From: Burkholderiales bacterium 70-64
Lineage (GTDB): Bacteria > Pseudomonadota > Gammaproteobacteria > Burkholderiales > Burkholderiaceae_E
Direction of reading: 5' to 3'
NCBI GenBank assembly: GCA_001898645.1
Contig: MKUQ01000035.1
Span: 21,539 to 85,538, forward strand
DNA: 64,000 bases
This document shows positions 7,981 to 16,593 of this stretch, piece after piece; the stretch's first letter is position 1, and each line of letters begins with the position of its first letter. Under the pieces are notes generated by a model. That model worked only from the letters and a program-made list of their open reading frames with translations. It did no database searches and was not told where the DNA came from. The translations under genes and the position numbers were made by a program.

Positions 7981-8724
7981 TCACCCCGACGGGCGTTCCC
8001 GGCGCGAGCGCCGCTCGGCGCGGTGGGTGCTCACGCCCTCGGCGAAGATGTCCATGAACGCGTCCGCGATCTCGTCGATCGACAGCTTGCCGTCGGCGCG
8101 GTACCAGCGAGGCACCCAGTTCAGCGCGCCGAACAGCATCGCCGACGCCAGCCCGGGATTGCAGGGCCGGATGCTGCCATCGGCGATCCCTTCCAGGACC
8201 AGGCTGCGCACGGTCGTGTCGAGGCGCTTCTGGAACTTCCGGATCACGCCCCCGGGCACCTGGTCGACCGGCTTGGATCCCACCATCGCGAGGCAGCGCC
8301 CGAAGTCGTTGTTCTGCGCATGCGCCAGCTGCGTGGCGAAATCGCGCAGGCGCCCGAGCACGGGAACCGAGCGATCGCCCATCCGCTCGATCACCGATTC
8401 GAGATCCTCGAACGATCGCACCAGGCACTGGTAGAGGATCGACTCCTTGCTCTCGATGTAGTGGTAGAGCGTGGCCTTGTGCATGCCGAGCCGATCGGCG
8501 ATCGAATCGAGCGATGTGGCCTCGTAGCCGTTTTCGGCGAAGAGCTGGGCCGCCACACGGAGAATGGCGGTCAGCTTGTCCTCGTGCTTGCGCGGCCGGG
8601 CGCGGCGACGCGCAGGCGGCACGCCGCTGGACGGCGCCGCCCCTGATCGAGAGGCCCTTCGGGAAACCGGCCCTTCGCGCCGGGCGCTCTCCGGTCTGTC
8701 CGCTTTCTCGACGTGATCAGCCAC
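7981..8724 (-). CDS. TetR-family transcriptional regulator of the catabolic island
   Basis: A 247-residue TetR protein. After about 45 basic, poorly structured residues comes the helix-turn-helix region: ILRVAAQLFAENGYEATS, then IADRLGMHKATLYHYIESKE. The C-terminal ligand domain matches no named effector class that I recognise. The GTG start at 8724 overlaps the stop of the upstream CoA-transferase by eight bases, so the two are translationally coupled in one leftward operon. That operon begins beside the perfect palindrome at 9982-9999, and a near-copy sits in the divergent promoter at 2790. Autoregulation plus control of both arms of the island is the simplest reading. An acyl-CoA or aryl-CoA effector would fit the enzymes but is inference. 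Confidence 0.92.
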   Translation of the reverse strand: MADHVEKADRPESARREGPVSRRASRSGAAPSSGVPPARRRARPRKHEDKLTAILRVAAQLFAENGYEATSLDSIADRLGMHKATLYHYIESKESILYQCLVRSFEDLESVIERMGDRSVPVLGRLRDFATQLAHAQNNDFGRCLAMVGSKPVDQVPGGVIRKFQKRLDTTVRSLVLEGIADGSIRPCNPGLASAMLFGALNWVPRWYRADGKLSIDEIADAFMDIFAEGVSTHRAERRSRRERPSG

Positions 8725-9967
8725 CAGGGCGCTCGCTTCGATGCACGGCGATCGCGTGCGATTCCAGCAGACGACCGATGCTTGCGTCGCTCATTCCGAT
8801 CTCGCGCAGCACCTCGAGAGTGTGCTCGCCGAGCAGAGGGGCGCGTCGGCGTACGCCTCCGGGTGTCGCAGACAGCTTCGCGGGTACGCCGGCCACGCAC
8901 ACAGGCGTCGAAGAGCCCGGGTGTTCGATTTCGGGGAGCATGTCGCGAGCAGAGAAATGAGGGTCGGCGAATATTTCCTGTGCAGTATAGATCGGTCCGA
9001 ATGGTACGCGCGCACCCATCAGATCGGTGAGTTCCGCCTTGGTGCGTGAGCGGGTGAAGGCTTCGATTTCCGCCTGCAGCGCCGCCCGGTTTTCCCAGCG
9101 TCCTTTTTCCGAGGCATAGCGGGGATCCCCGACCAGATCCGGGCGCTGCATCACGGCGCACAATTCGACCCACTGCGGGTCGTGGACCGCGGCGATGGCG
9201 ATCGCGCCGTCCTTCGTGGCCACGGTACCGAAGGGTGCCATGCCGGGCATGCCGTTGCCGATCGGTCGCGGCGACACGCCCGTGTAGGCATAGCTCGTGG
9301 TGAGCAATTCGGAGAGCGCCAGCACGGTATCGACCATCGCGACGTCGACGTATTGTCCGCGTCCGGTGATGCGTGCGTTCCACAATGCAGCCATCGTTCC
9401 GAAGGCGGCCATCAGTCCGGGGACGGTGTCGCCCAATCCTCCGCCGACCTTGGTCGGATGGTCGGCATCGGGGCCGGTCATGCCCATCCACCCGCCCATC
9501 GCCTGAGCGACGATGTCGAACGCCGGCCAGTCGATGTAGGGGCTGGTGCCGCCCGCGTGATCGCCGAAGCCGCGAACGGACGTATAGACCAGCCGCGGAT
9601 TGCGTTTCGACAGCGCATCGAAACCCAGGCCCAGCCGATCGAGCACGCCGGCGCGGTAGTTCTCGACCAGCGCGTCCGCCCGTCCGGCCAGCTCGCCGAA
9701 GACCTCCCGGCCTTCGGGCCGCTTGAGGTCGATGACGATCCCGCGCTTGTTGCGGTTGCAGAACTGGAACAGGCCGCCGTATTCGCGGACCGAGTCGTCC
9801 GGAGTGTGGGGGCCGGTGCGGCGGAAGAAATCGCCCTCCGGCGGCTCGATCTTGATGACATCGGCGCCGTGGTCGGCCAACAACTGCGTGCAGAAGGGTC
9901 CGGCCAGCGCATGCGTCGCATCGAGCACGCGCAAGCCGGCAAGAGCCCCGTTGAGTGCGGCAACCAT
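8717..9967 (-). CDS. class III CoA-transferase (CaiB/BaiF, formyl-CoA transferase-like)
   Basis: A 416-residue CoA-transferase. The N-terminal block GLRVLDATHALAGPFCTQLLADHGADVIKIEPP and the fingerprint AFDIVAQAMGG, whose Asp forms the acyl anhydride in this class, are intact. It would move CoA from a donor thioester to a carboxylic acid. The track starts at a TTG inside the palindrome; the ATG at 9967 (GGGGAAG just upstream) is the better start. It is the first gene of a two-gene leftward operon with the TetR regulator. Unlike the racemase-like paralogue at 6713 it keeps the catalytic Asp, so it is the likely activating enzyme of the island. Confidence 0.9.
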   Translation of the reverse strand: MVAALNGALAGLRVLDATHALAGPFCTQLLADHGADVIKIEPPEGDFFRRTGPHTPDDSVREYGGLFQFCNRNKRGIVIDLKRPEGREVFGELAGRADALVENYRAGVLDRLGLGFDALSKRNPRLVYTSVRGFGDHAGGTSPYIDWPAFDIVAQAMGGWMGMTGPDADHPTKVGGGLGDTVPGLMAAFGTMAALWNARITGRGQYVDVAMVDTVLALSELLTTSYAYTGVSPRPIGNGMPGMAPFGTVATKDGAIAIAAVHDPQWVELCAVMQRPDLVGDPRYASEKGRWENRAALQAEIEAFTRSRTKAELTDLMGARVPFGPIYTAQEIFADPHFSARDMLPEIEHPGSSTPVCVAGVPAKLSATPGGVRRRAPLLGEHTLEVLREIGMSDASIGRLLESHAIAVHRSERPGG

Positions 9968-9981
9968 CTCTTCCCCGAATA

Positions 9982-9999
9982 CAACCAACTAGTTGGTTG
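9982..9999. promoter_or_regulatory. perfect 18-bp palindromic operator of the CoA-transferase-TetR operon
   Basis: CAACCAACTAGTTGGTTG is a perfect palindrome 15 bases upstream of the CoA-transferase ATG. On the minus strand a CATAAT (10008-10003) lies just upstream and could be the -10 box, which would place the palindrome over the transcription start. A 16/18 copy lies at 2790-2807. Confidence 0.75.
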
Positions 10000-10056
10000 G
10001 GAATTATGCCGCACCGGCACCGTCTGCCGCAACCGCGGCGGACGGCGCGACCCGCT

Positions 10057-11310
<1,254 letters not shown>

Positions 11311-11464
11311 TTAAGCGTTTCCGGCGGCCCGACGCAGTGGGGGAAGTGCCCGGCAGGGTTGCCCCGGCGCGTGCGCGGGGGCGTCGACATGCCCCGGCCT
11401 CGACGGCGCGCACGGCGGGCGATAATGCCGCTTCCCTCCGTCAGGCTCCTGGTGCGGTTTGCCG

Positions 11465-12145
11465 ATGTCGCTCGTCTATCTCGTTCGCCACGCGCAGGCC
11501 TCGTTCGGGGCCCAGTGCTACGACCAGCTGTCCGATCTCGGCCGCCAGCAGGCGCGCTGGCTCGGCGAGTACTTCGCGGCGCGCGGGCTGCGCTTCACGA
11601 AAGTGCTGGCCGGCACCCTGGCGCGCCAGCAGGACACGGCGCGCGAGGTGATCGCGGCGATGACCGGCGGCGAGGCGCAGGCGCCGCTGGTGCATGCCGG
11701 GCTGGACGAATACCCCGGCGAGGCGCTCTACGCGGCCTGGACCGGCATGAACGACCCGCGTCCGCAACAGCGCCTGGACCAGCGCGAATACTGGCGCACG
11801 TTTCGTGCCGCGATGCAGGCCTGGGCCGACGACCGGCTGAGCGGAGTGCCCGAGAGCTGGGCCGCCTTCGGTGCGCGCGTGCACGAGGCAGTGAGCGAGG
11901 CGGTCCGGGGAACGGGCCGCGACGACGCGATCCTGGTGGTGAGCTCGGGCGGGGTGATCGGCCGCCTGGTGGCCGATGTCGCCGGCGCGCCCGCACGCAC
12001 CGCGATCGAGCTGAACCTGCAATGCCGCAACAGCGGCTTTTGCGAACTGATCGCCGGCGGCGGCTCGCTGCGGCTGCTCAGCTTCAACAACATCCCCCAC
12101 CTGGAGGCGCCGCCGCAGCGGCGCCAGGCGATCACGTTCGCATGA
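11465..12145 (+). CDS. histidine phosphatase family protein (phosphoglycerate mutase-like)
   Basis: A 226-residue protein whose N-terminus MSLVYLVRHAQASFG carries the catalytic RH(G/A) motif, and whose second half has the paired His-free segment ILVVSSGGVIGRLVADV typical of divergent members. The fold uses a phosphohistidine intermediate to remove phosphate from small molecules or proteins; the substrate cannot be read. The track starts at a TTG (11459), and the ATG at 11465 is preferred. It is divergent from pobA across 229 bp that contain nothing I can name beyond a GATAAT near 11421. It ends 21 bp before the converging PsiF-like gene. Confidence 0.85.
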   Translation: MSLVYLVRHAQASFGAQCYDQLSDLGRQQARWLGEYFAARGLRFTKVLAGTLARQQDTAREVIAAMTGGEAQAPLVHAGLDEYPGEALYAAWTGMNDPRPQQRLDQREYWRTFRAAMQAWADDRLSGVPESWAAFGARVHEAVSEAVRGTGRDDAILVVSSGGVIGRLVADVAGAPARTAIELNLQCRNSGFCELIAGGGSLRLLSFNNIPHLEAPPQRRQAITFA

Positions 12146-12166
12146 GCGCGCGCGGATCGAGGCCGG

Positions 12167-12409
12167 TCAACCTGCCTTGGCGGTGGAATCCTTGACGCAC
12201 TTGTTCACGAAGCTGTTCTTCGCGGCGCCGTGCAGCTTCTTGTCGGCGGCCGTCGCCTGGCAGGCGTCCTTCTCGCACTTCTTGACGAAGCTGTTCTTCG
12301 CGGCGCCCGAGAGCTTCTTCTCGGCCGCGCGATCGGCGCAGCTGGGGTCGGCCGCGTATGCGCCGACGACGAACAACGACAGGCAGGCGGCAACGAGCAT
12401 TCTGGACAT
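12167..12409 (-). CDS. PsiF-repeat secreted small protein
   Basis: An 80-residue protein hidden inside a longer minus-strand ORF. From ATG 12409 (GGAGAC immediately upstream) it has a signal peptide (MSRMLVAACLSLFVVGAYAA) and then two tandem copies of a PsiF-type unit: EKKLSGAAKNSFVKKCEKD and DKKLHGAAKNSFVNKCVKD. The E. coli homologue is induced by phosphate starvation; the function is unknown and the product is presumably periplasmic. Each unit has one lysine-flanked Cys near its end. A TATAGT at 12461-12456 on the minus strand could be the -10 box. The neighbours are a histidine phosphatase, converging, and the cytochrome, divergent. The family call is secure. Confidence 0.9.
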   Translation of the reverse strand: MSRMLVAACLSLFVVGAYAADPSCADRAAEKKLSGAAKNSFVKKCEKDACQATAADKKLHGAAKNSFVNKCVKDSTAKAG

Positions 12410-12546
12410 GGTGTCTCCGGTTCCGGAAGGGCGCCCCCGGCAGGCGCAGGCAAAAACTATACTGCGGCGCGCTCCCGGGACGTGGCTGCCGCAGCGCGAG
12501 TTGCGCGCGCGCGACAGGGTCCGCGCAGTGGGCGACCGATCGACCG

Positions 12547-12654
12547 GCCCGCGCCGGCACGGCTGGCCCGCTCGGTACGGGCCGCTCGTCTGGCATGGGT
12601 CGCCGGTTCGGCGTGGATTGCCGACTTGGCGTGAGTCGCCGCTTCGGCGTCTGC
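12547..12654. repeat. degenerate 18-bp tandem repeat, about six units
   Basis: Upstream of the cytochrome gene, six consecutive 18-base blocks line up. The last three are CGCCGGTTCGGCGTGGAT, TGCCGACTTGGCGTGAGT and CGCCGCTTCGGCGTCTGC. Most of these contain a small CGCCG/CGGCG inverted pair. The 18-base period equals six codons, so read in frame it would be a hexapeptide repeat. It lies in the 247-bp gap between the divergent PsiF and cytochrome genes. Confidence 0.65.
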
Positions 12655-12656
12655 TG

Positions 12657-14693
12657 ATGCTGCGCTCCTGGCCGTGGTTGGCCCTCGCTGCGCTGGCCGT
12701 GGGTCCGGCAGCCGCGCAGCCGCGGCCCGACGCCGGTGCCGGTGCGCCGGCCGGCGCTGCCGCGGCGGCTGCACCCGCATCACCCGCGTCGCCCGCATCA
12801 CCCTCATCGCCTTTCGAAGACACCCTGGCGCAGCGCCTGCGCGCCTGCTCCGCCTGCCACGGTGCGCAGGGCCGCGCGACCCGCGACGGCTATTTCCCGC
12901 GCATCGCCGGCAAGCCGGCGGGCTACCTGTTCAATCAACTGCGCAGTTTCCGGGATGGACGCCGGCACTACCCGGCCATGGCCGGCCTGCTCGCGCAGAT
13001 GTCCGATGCCTACCTGCACGAGATCGCCGGCTACTTCGCGGCGCTCCAGCTGCCTTATCCCCCGCCGCAGGCGGCAGCATTGCCCGAGGCGGCGCTCGCG
13101 CAGGCACGCGTCCTGGTGTTCGAGGGCGATCCGGCGCGCGAGCTGCCGGCCTGCGCGCAGTGCCATGGGCGCACGCTCACCGGCACGGCGCCGGCGATCC
13201 CCGGCCTGCTCGGCCTGTCGCGCGACTACCTCAACGCCCAGTTCGGCGCCTGGCGCGACGGCCTGCGCCATGCCGCCGCGCCGGACTGCATGGCGCGCAT
13301 CGCCGGGCGGCTGCGGCCCGAGGAGATCGGCGTGCTCTCGCGCTGGCTCGCCGCGCAGCCGCTGCCGGCGAACACCACCCCGCAGCCGCGCCTGCCGGCC
13401 GATCCGCCGATGCGCTGCGGCAGCCTGGCTGGGGAAGATACGGCCGCGCCGGCCCGCGCGCCGGCCGCGCTGCGCGGCGACGCCGGCGACGCGCGCGAGG
13501 CGCGCGACGCACGCAATGTCGGAGACGAGGTCGTGCGCGGCGCCTACCTGGCGGCGGCCGGCAACTGCGCCGGCTGCCACGCCGCACCGGACGGGACGCC
13601 GTTCGCCGGCGGCCGCGGCGTGGTCACCCCCTTCGGGACGGTATACGCCCCGAACCTCACCCCCGACGACGAGACCGGGCTCGGACGCTGGCGGTCCGAC
13701 GACTTCTGGCGCGCCATGCACGAGGGGCGTTCGCAGGACGGCCGGGCGCTGTATCCGGCTTTTCCGTACCCGCAGTACACGCACATCGACCGCAAGGACG
13801 CGGATGCGATCTTCGCCTTCCTGCGCAGCCTCGCGCCGGTCAGGCGCGCGAACCGGCCGCACGCGCTGCGCTTTCCCTTCGACCGGCCGCTCGTGCTCGA
13901 GGCCTGGCGGTGGCTGTTCTTCCGTCCGGCAGCCTTCGTGCCCGAGCCGACCCGTTCGGCCGAATGGAACCGCGGCGCCTATCTGGTCAGCGGGCTGGGG
14001 CATTGCGCCAGCTGCCATGCGCGGCGCAACGTCTTCGGGGCGACGAAGGACCCCGGGCGCTTCGACGGCGAGACGATGCCGGCGCTGGGCTGGTATGCCC
14101 CGTCGCTGCATGCGCCCGGCCAGGCGGGCGTGCAGCATTGGCCGGTCGAACGCATCGTGGCGCTGCTGCGCGACGGGGTGGCCCCCGGCGCCGGGGTGGC
14201 CGGGCCGATGGCGGAGGTCGTCTACTCGGGCACGCAGCACCTCTCGGAGGCGGACCTGCGCGCCGTGGCGACCTACCTGAAGGCGTTGCCGGCCGAGCCG
14301 GCGGCCGGCGGGCAGGGCGAGCGCGGGCGCGGCGATGGCGCCGCGGGCGCGGACCGGCGCTTCGAGGCCGGTGCGCGCCTGTACCGCAGCCATTGCGCCG
14401 ACTGCCATGGCCGCGGCGGCGAAGGGGTGCCGCGCGCCTATCCGCCGCTGGCCGGCAACCGGGCGGTGACGCTCGATCCGCCGGTCAACCTGGTTCGCGT
14501 CGTGGCCCACGGCGGCTTCGCGCCGACCACGGCGGGCAACCCGCGGCCGTTCGGCATGCCACCGTTCACCCAGGCGCTGGACGATGCGCAGCTCGCCGCG
14601 GTGCTGTCGTACGTGCGCAATGCATGGGGCAATCGCGCTGCGCCCTTGAGCTCGGCCGACGTCGGCCGGTATCGTGGCAGTGCGGGACAGTGA
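12657..14693 (+). CDS. five-heme fused cytochrome c (c4-like plus alcohol-dehydrogenase cytochrome subunit-like)
   Basis: A 678-residue exported protein. A signal peptide ends at PAAAQ and is followed by an Ala/Pro-rich linker. Five CXXCH heme sites lie at residues 64, 166, 304, 450 and 580. The first two sit in a cytochrome c4-like tandem (SACHG, then AQCHG with PGLLGLSRDYLNAQ). The last three match the three-heme subunit of membrane alcohol/aldehyde dehydrogenases (NCAGCHAAPDG, TPFGTVYAPNLTPDD, GHCASCHARRN, DCHGRGGEG). It would pass electrons from a periplasmic dehydrogenase to the respiratory chain. No dehydrogenase subunit is adjacent. ATG 12657 gives a normal signal peptide, but its ribosome site is weak; the longer ORF upstream runs through the tandem repeat. 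It probably heads an operon with the two phosphoribosyltransferases. Confidence 0.88.
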   Translation: MLRSWPWLALAALAVGPAAAQPRPDAGAGAPAGAAAAAAPASPASPASPSSPFEDTLAQRLRACSACHGAQGRATRDGYFPRIAGKPAGYLFNQLRSFRDGRRHYPAMAGLLAQMSDAYLHEIAGYFAALQLPYPPPQAAALPEAALAQARVLVFEGDPARELPACAQCHGRTLTGTAPAIPGLLGLSRDYLNAQFGAWRDGLRHAAAPDCMARIAGRLRPEEIGVLSRWLAAQPLPANTTPQPRLPADPPMRCGSLAGEDTAAPARAPAALRGDAGDAREARDARNVGDEVVRGAYLAAAGNCAGCHAAPDGTPFAGGRGVVTPFGTVYAPNLTPDDETGLGRWRSDDFWRAMHEGRSQDGRALYPAFPYPQYTHIDRKDADAIFAFLRSLAPVRRANRPHALRFPFDRPLVLEAWRWLFFRPAAFVPEPTRSAEWNRGAYLVSGLGHCASCHARRNVFGATKDPGRFDGETMPALGWYAPSLHAPGQAGVQHWPVERIVALLRDGVAPGAGVAGPMAEVVYSGTQHLSEADLRAVATYLKALPAEPAAGGQGERGRGDGAAGADRRFEAGARLYRSHCADCHGRGGEGVPRAYPPLAGNRAVTLDPPVNLVRVVAHGGFAPTTAGNPRPFGMPPFTQALDDAQLAAVLSYVRNAWGNRAAPLSSADVGRYRGSAGQ

Positions 14694-14706
14694 AACGGGA
14701 GCATCG

Positions 14707-15270
14707 ATGAGCGGGCGTGCCTTCTATCGCAGCGACGAGCTCGAGGGGTGCATGGCGGGCATGGCCCGCCGGGCATACGGCCTCTTCCCCGATCCGTCGA
14801 CGCTGCTCGTGGTCGGCATCCTGCGTCGCGGCGCACCGCTGGCCGACCGGCTGTGCGCGCACCTGCGCGGAATGTGGGGCGTCGAGCGCATCGAGCGGCT
14901 CGACCTGGACATCAAGCGCTATGCCGACGACCTGACGCTGCTGTTTCCGCAGACGCGGCTACGCGAGGCAGGCGAGGCGCAGGCGATCGAGCTCGCCGGG
15001 CGCAGCGTGCTGCTGGTGGACGACGTGCTCTACGAAGGCCACTCGCTGCTGCGCGCCGTCGAGTGGCTGTCGCGCCGCGGCGCGGCCGCGGTGCGCAGCG
15101 CGGTGCTGGTCGACCGGGCCTGCGCCCGCCTGCCCATGAAGGCCGACGTGGCAGGGATCACGCTCGAGGTGGCGCCGCTGCAGATCGTGGATGTCCACGT
15201 GCCGCCGTACGAGTCCGAGTTCGAGATCTACATCAACCGGCGTGAGGAAAAGGATGTTCGAGGATCGTGA
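14707..15270 (+). CDS. PyrR-like phosphoribosyltransferase-fold protein
   Basis: A 187-residue type I phosphoribosyltransferase-fold protein. The PRPP loop is VLLVDDVLYEGHSLLRAV. The N-terminal VVGILRRGAPLADRL, the middle LDLDIKRYADDL and SAVLVDRACARLPMKAD follow the order seen in PyrR, the bifunctional uracil phosphoribosyltransferase/pyr attenuator. The C-terminus departs from PyrR. ATG 14707 has GGGAG seven bases upstream, 13 bp after the cytochrome stop. Its end overlaps the next phosphoribosyltransferase by 17 bases. No pyrimidine gene is nearby, so a pyr role is not supported by context. RNA binding, catalysis or neither remains open. Confidence 0.83.
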   Translation: MSGRAFYRSDELEGCMAGMARRAYGLFPDPSTLLVVGILRRGAPLADRLCAHLRGMWGVERIERLDLDIKRYADDLTLLFPQTRLREAGEAQAIELAGRSVLLVDDVLYEGHSLLRAVEWLSRRGAAAVRSAVLVDRACARLPMKADVAGITLEVAPLQIVDVHVPPYESEFEIYINRREEKDVRGS

Positions 15271-15880
15271 CGATGCGGCGCGGCGCCTCGCCGAGGCGCT
15301 CGCGCCCTGGCGCGGGCAGCGCCCGCTGGTGCTGGCGATTCCGCGCGGCGCGGTGCCGATGGGGCGGCTGGTCGCCGAGGCGCTGGGCGGCGAGCTGGAC
15401 GTGGTGCTGGTGCGCAAGATCGGCGCGCGCTACCACCCCGAGTTCGCCCTGGCCGCCATCGACGAGACGGGCGAGCTGCAATGGACGCCGGGCATCGATC
15501 CGGCGGCGGCCGACCCGATGTGGCTCGAGCACGAGAAACATGCGCAGCTCGACCTGCTGCGCCAGCGCCGCGCCCGCTACCGGCGCGGCCGCGAAGCGAT
15601 CGATCCGGCCGGGCGCGTGGTGATCGTCGTCGACGATGGCCTGGCCACCGGCTCGACGATGGCCGCGGCGCTGCACGCCATCCGCGCGCGCAAGCCGGCG
15701 CGCCTGATCTGCGCGGTGCCGGTCGCCGCGCCCTCGGCGCTGGAGCGGGTGCGCCCGTTCGCCGACGAGGTGGTGTGCCTGTCGGCGCCGACGTCGTTCC
15801 AGGCGGTGTCGCAGTTCTACGGCCGCTTCCCCCAGATCGAGGACGACGAGGTCGAGCGGATCCTGGCCGGCGTGGGCTGA
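15254..15880 (+). CDS. phosphoribosyltransferase family protein
   Basis: A 208-residue protein with the PRPP-binding sequence VVIVVDDGLATGSTMAAAL, and upstream LVLAIPRGAVPMGRLVAEAL with VVLVRKIGARYHPEFALAAI. This resembles the stand-alone phosphoribosyltransferase-domain proteins found in many proteobacteria, often of unknown substrate. It starts at ATG 15254 with GAGG six bases upstream, inside the last codons of the PyrR-like gene, so the two products are likely made together. The pairing of two different PRPP-fold proteins behind a cytochrome gene is unusual. The substrate is not predictable from sequence. Confidence 0.85.
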   Translation: MFEDRDDAARRLAEALAPWRGQRPLVLAIPRGAVPMGRLVAEALGGELDVVLVRKIGARYHPEFALAAIDETGELQWTPGIDPAAADPMWLEHEKHAQLDLLRQRRARYRRGREAIDPAGRVVIVVDDGLATGSTMAAALHAIRARKPARLICAVPVAAPSALERVRPFADEVVCLSAPTSFQAVSQFYGRFPQIEDDEVERILAGVG

Positions 15881-15945
15881 AGGGAAAGGTCCCGCCGGCA
15901 GGGCCGGCCGGCTGCGCTTGACACCCCGAGGGGTATACTGGAAGA

Positions 15946-15961
15946 TAGTAATCTATTACTA
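15946..15961. promoter_or_regulatory. TetR operator upstream of the exporter operon
   Basis: TAGTAAT-CT-ATTACTA is a 16-bp inverted repeat 23 bases upstream of the TetR start. A TTGACA lies at 15918-15923 and a TATACT at 15934-15939, but their 10-base spacing rules out pairing them. Extended to GATAGTAA it matches the operator at 26020-26033 at 16 of 20 positions when that one is read on the minus strand. Confidence 0.7.
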
Positions 15962-15984
15962 ACTTTCAGGAGGCCTGGCCGGCC

Positions 15985-16593
15985 ATGGATGCCCCGGTGC
16001 GACACCTTCCCGCCGACGAGCGGCGCGCGGTCACGGTGGAAACGGTGATCGGGTTGGCCGCCGAGCAGAACCCGAGCGAAATCACCACCGCTGCCATCGC
16101 GACGCGCATGGGGCTGACCCAGGGCGCACTGTTTCGCCATTTCCCCACCAAGGACGCGATCTGGCAGGCGGTGATGGAGTGGGTCGCAGAGCGGCTCTTC
16201 GCGCGCATCGAGCGCGCGGCTGCCGGGGCCGCCACCCCGCTGGCGGCACTCGAGGCGATCTTCCAGGCGCACGTCGAGTTCATCGCTGCGCATCCGGGCG
16301 TGCCGCGCATGCTGTTCGGGGAGTTGCAGCGAGCCGAAGGTTCCGCCGCCAGGCGGATGGTGCAGGCGCTGCTCGTTCGCTACCGCGCGCGTGTGGTGGA
16401 GCTGATCGCGCAGGGCCAGGCGCAGGGAGAGATCGCCGCCGAAATCGACCCGGCCCCGGCAGCGACGCTTTTCATCGGCGCCGTCCAGGGCCTGGTCATG
16501 CAATCCATGCTGGCCGGCGACGTCAAGCGCATGCGGCGCGATGCGCCGGGTGCCTTCGCGATCTTCCGGCGCGGCATCGGAAGCGCGTCGTGA
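15985..16593 (+). CDS. TetR-family regulator of the exporter operon
   Basis: A 202-residue TetR protein. The recognition region is IATRMGLTQGALFRHFPTKDAIW, and the C-terminal half contains AHVEFIAAHPGVPRMLFGELQR. It is clearly paralogous to the TetR at 25267-25980, which has GVTHGALFRHFPDKDAIW and VARYPGVTRILYHELQR. ATG 15985 has AGGAGG eleven bases upstream. Its stop overlaps the GTG of the HlyD gene (GTGA), so it is the first gene of the exporter operon and probably represses it through the AGTAAY palindrome just upstream. The inducer is not predictable. Confidence 0.93.
   Translation: MDAPVRHLPADERRAVTVETVIGLAAEQNPSEITTAAIATRMGLTQGALFRHFPTKDAIWQAVMEWVAERLFARIERAAAGAATPLAALEAIFQAHVEFIAAHPGVPRMLFGELQRAEGSAARRMVQALLVRYRARVVELIAQGQAQGEIAAEIDPAPAATLFIGAVQGLVMQSMLAGDVKRMRRDAPGAFAIFRRGIGSAS

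Noticed and set aside
12674-14710. Plus-strand ORF of 678 residues in another frame, same length as the cytochrome
   Set aside because: Frame shadow; the five CXXCH sites are only in the other frame.
14707-15270. True PyrR attenuator protein
   Set aside because: Similar in the first half, but the C-terminus diverges and no pyr gene or attenuator is nearby, so only the fold is called.
15918-15939. TTGACA and TATACT as a promoter for the exporter TetR
   Set aside because: The spacing is only 10 bases, so they cannot act as one sigma70 promoter.
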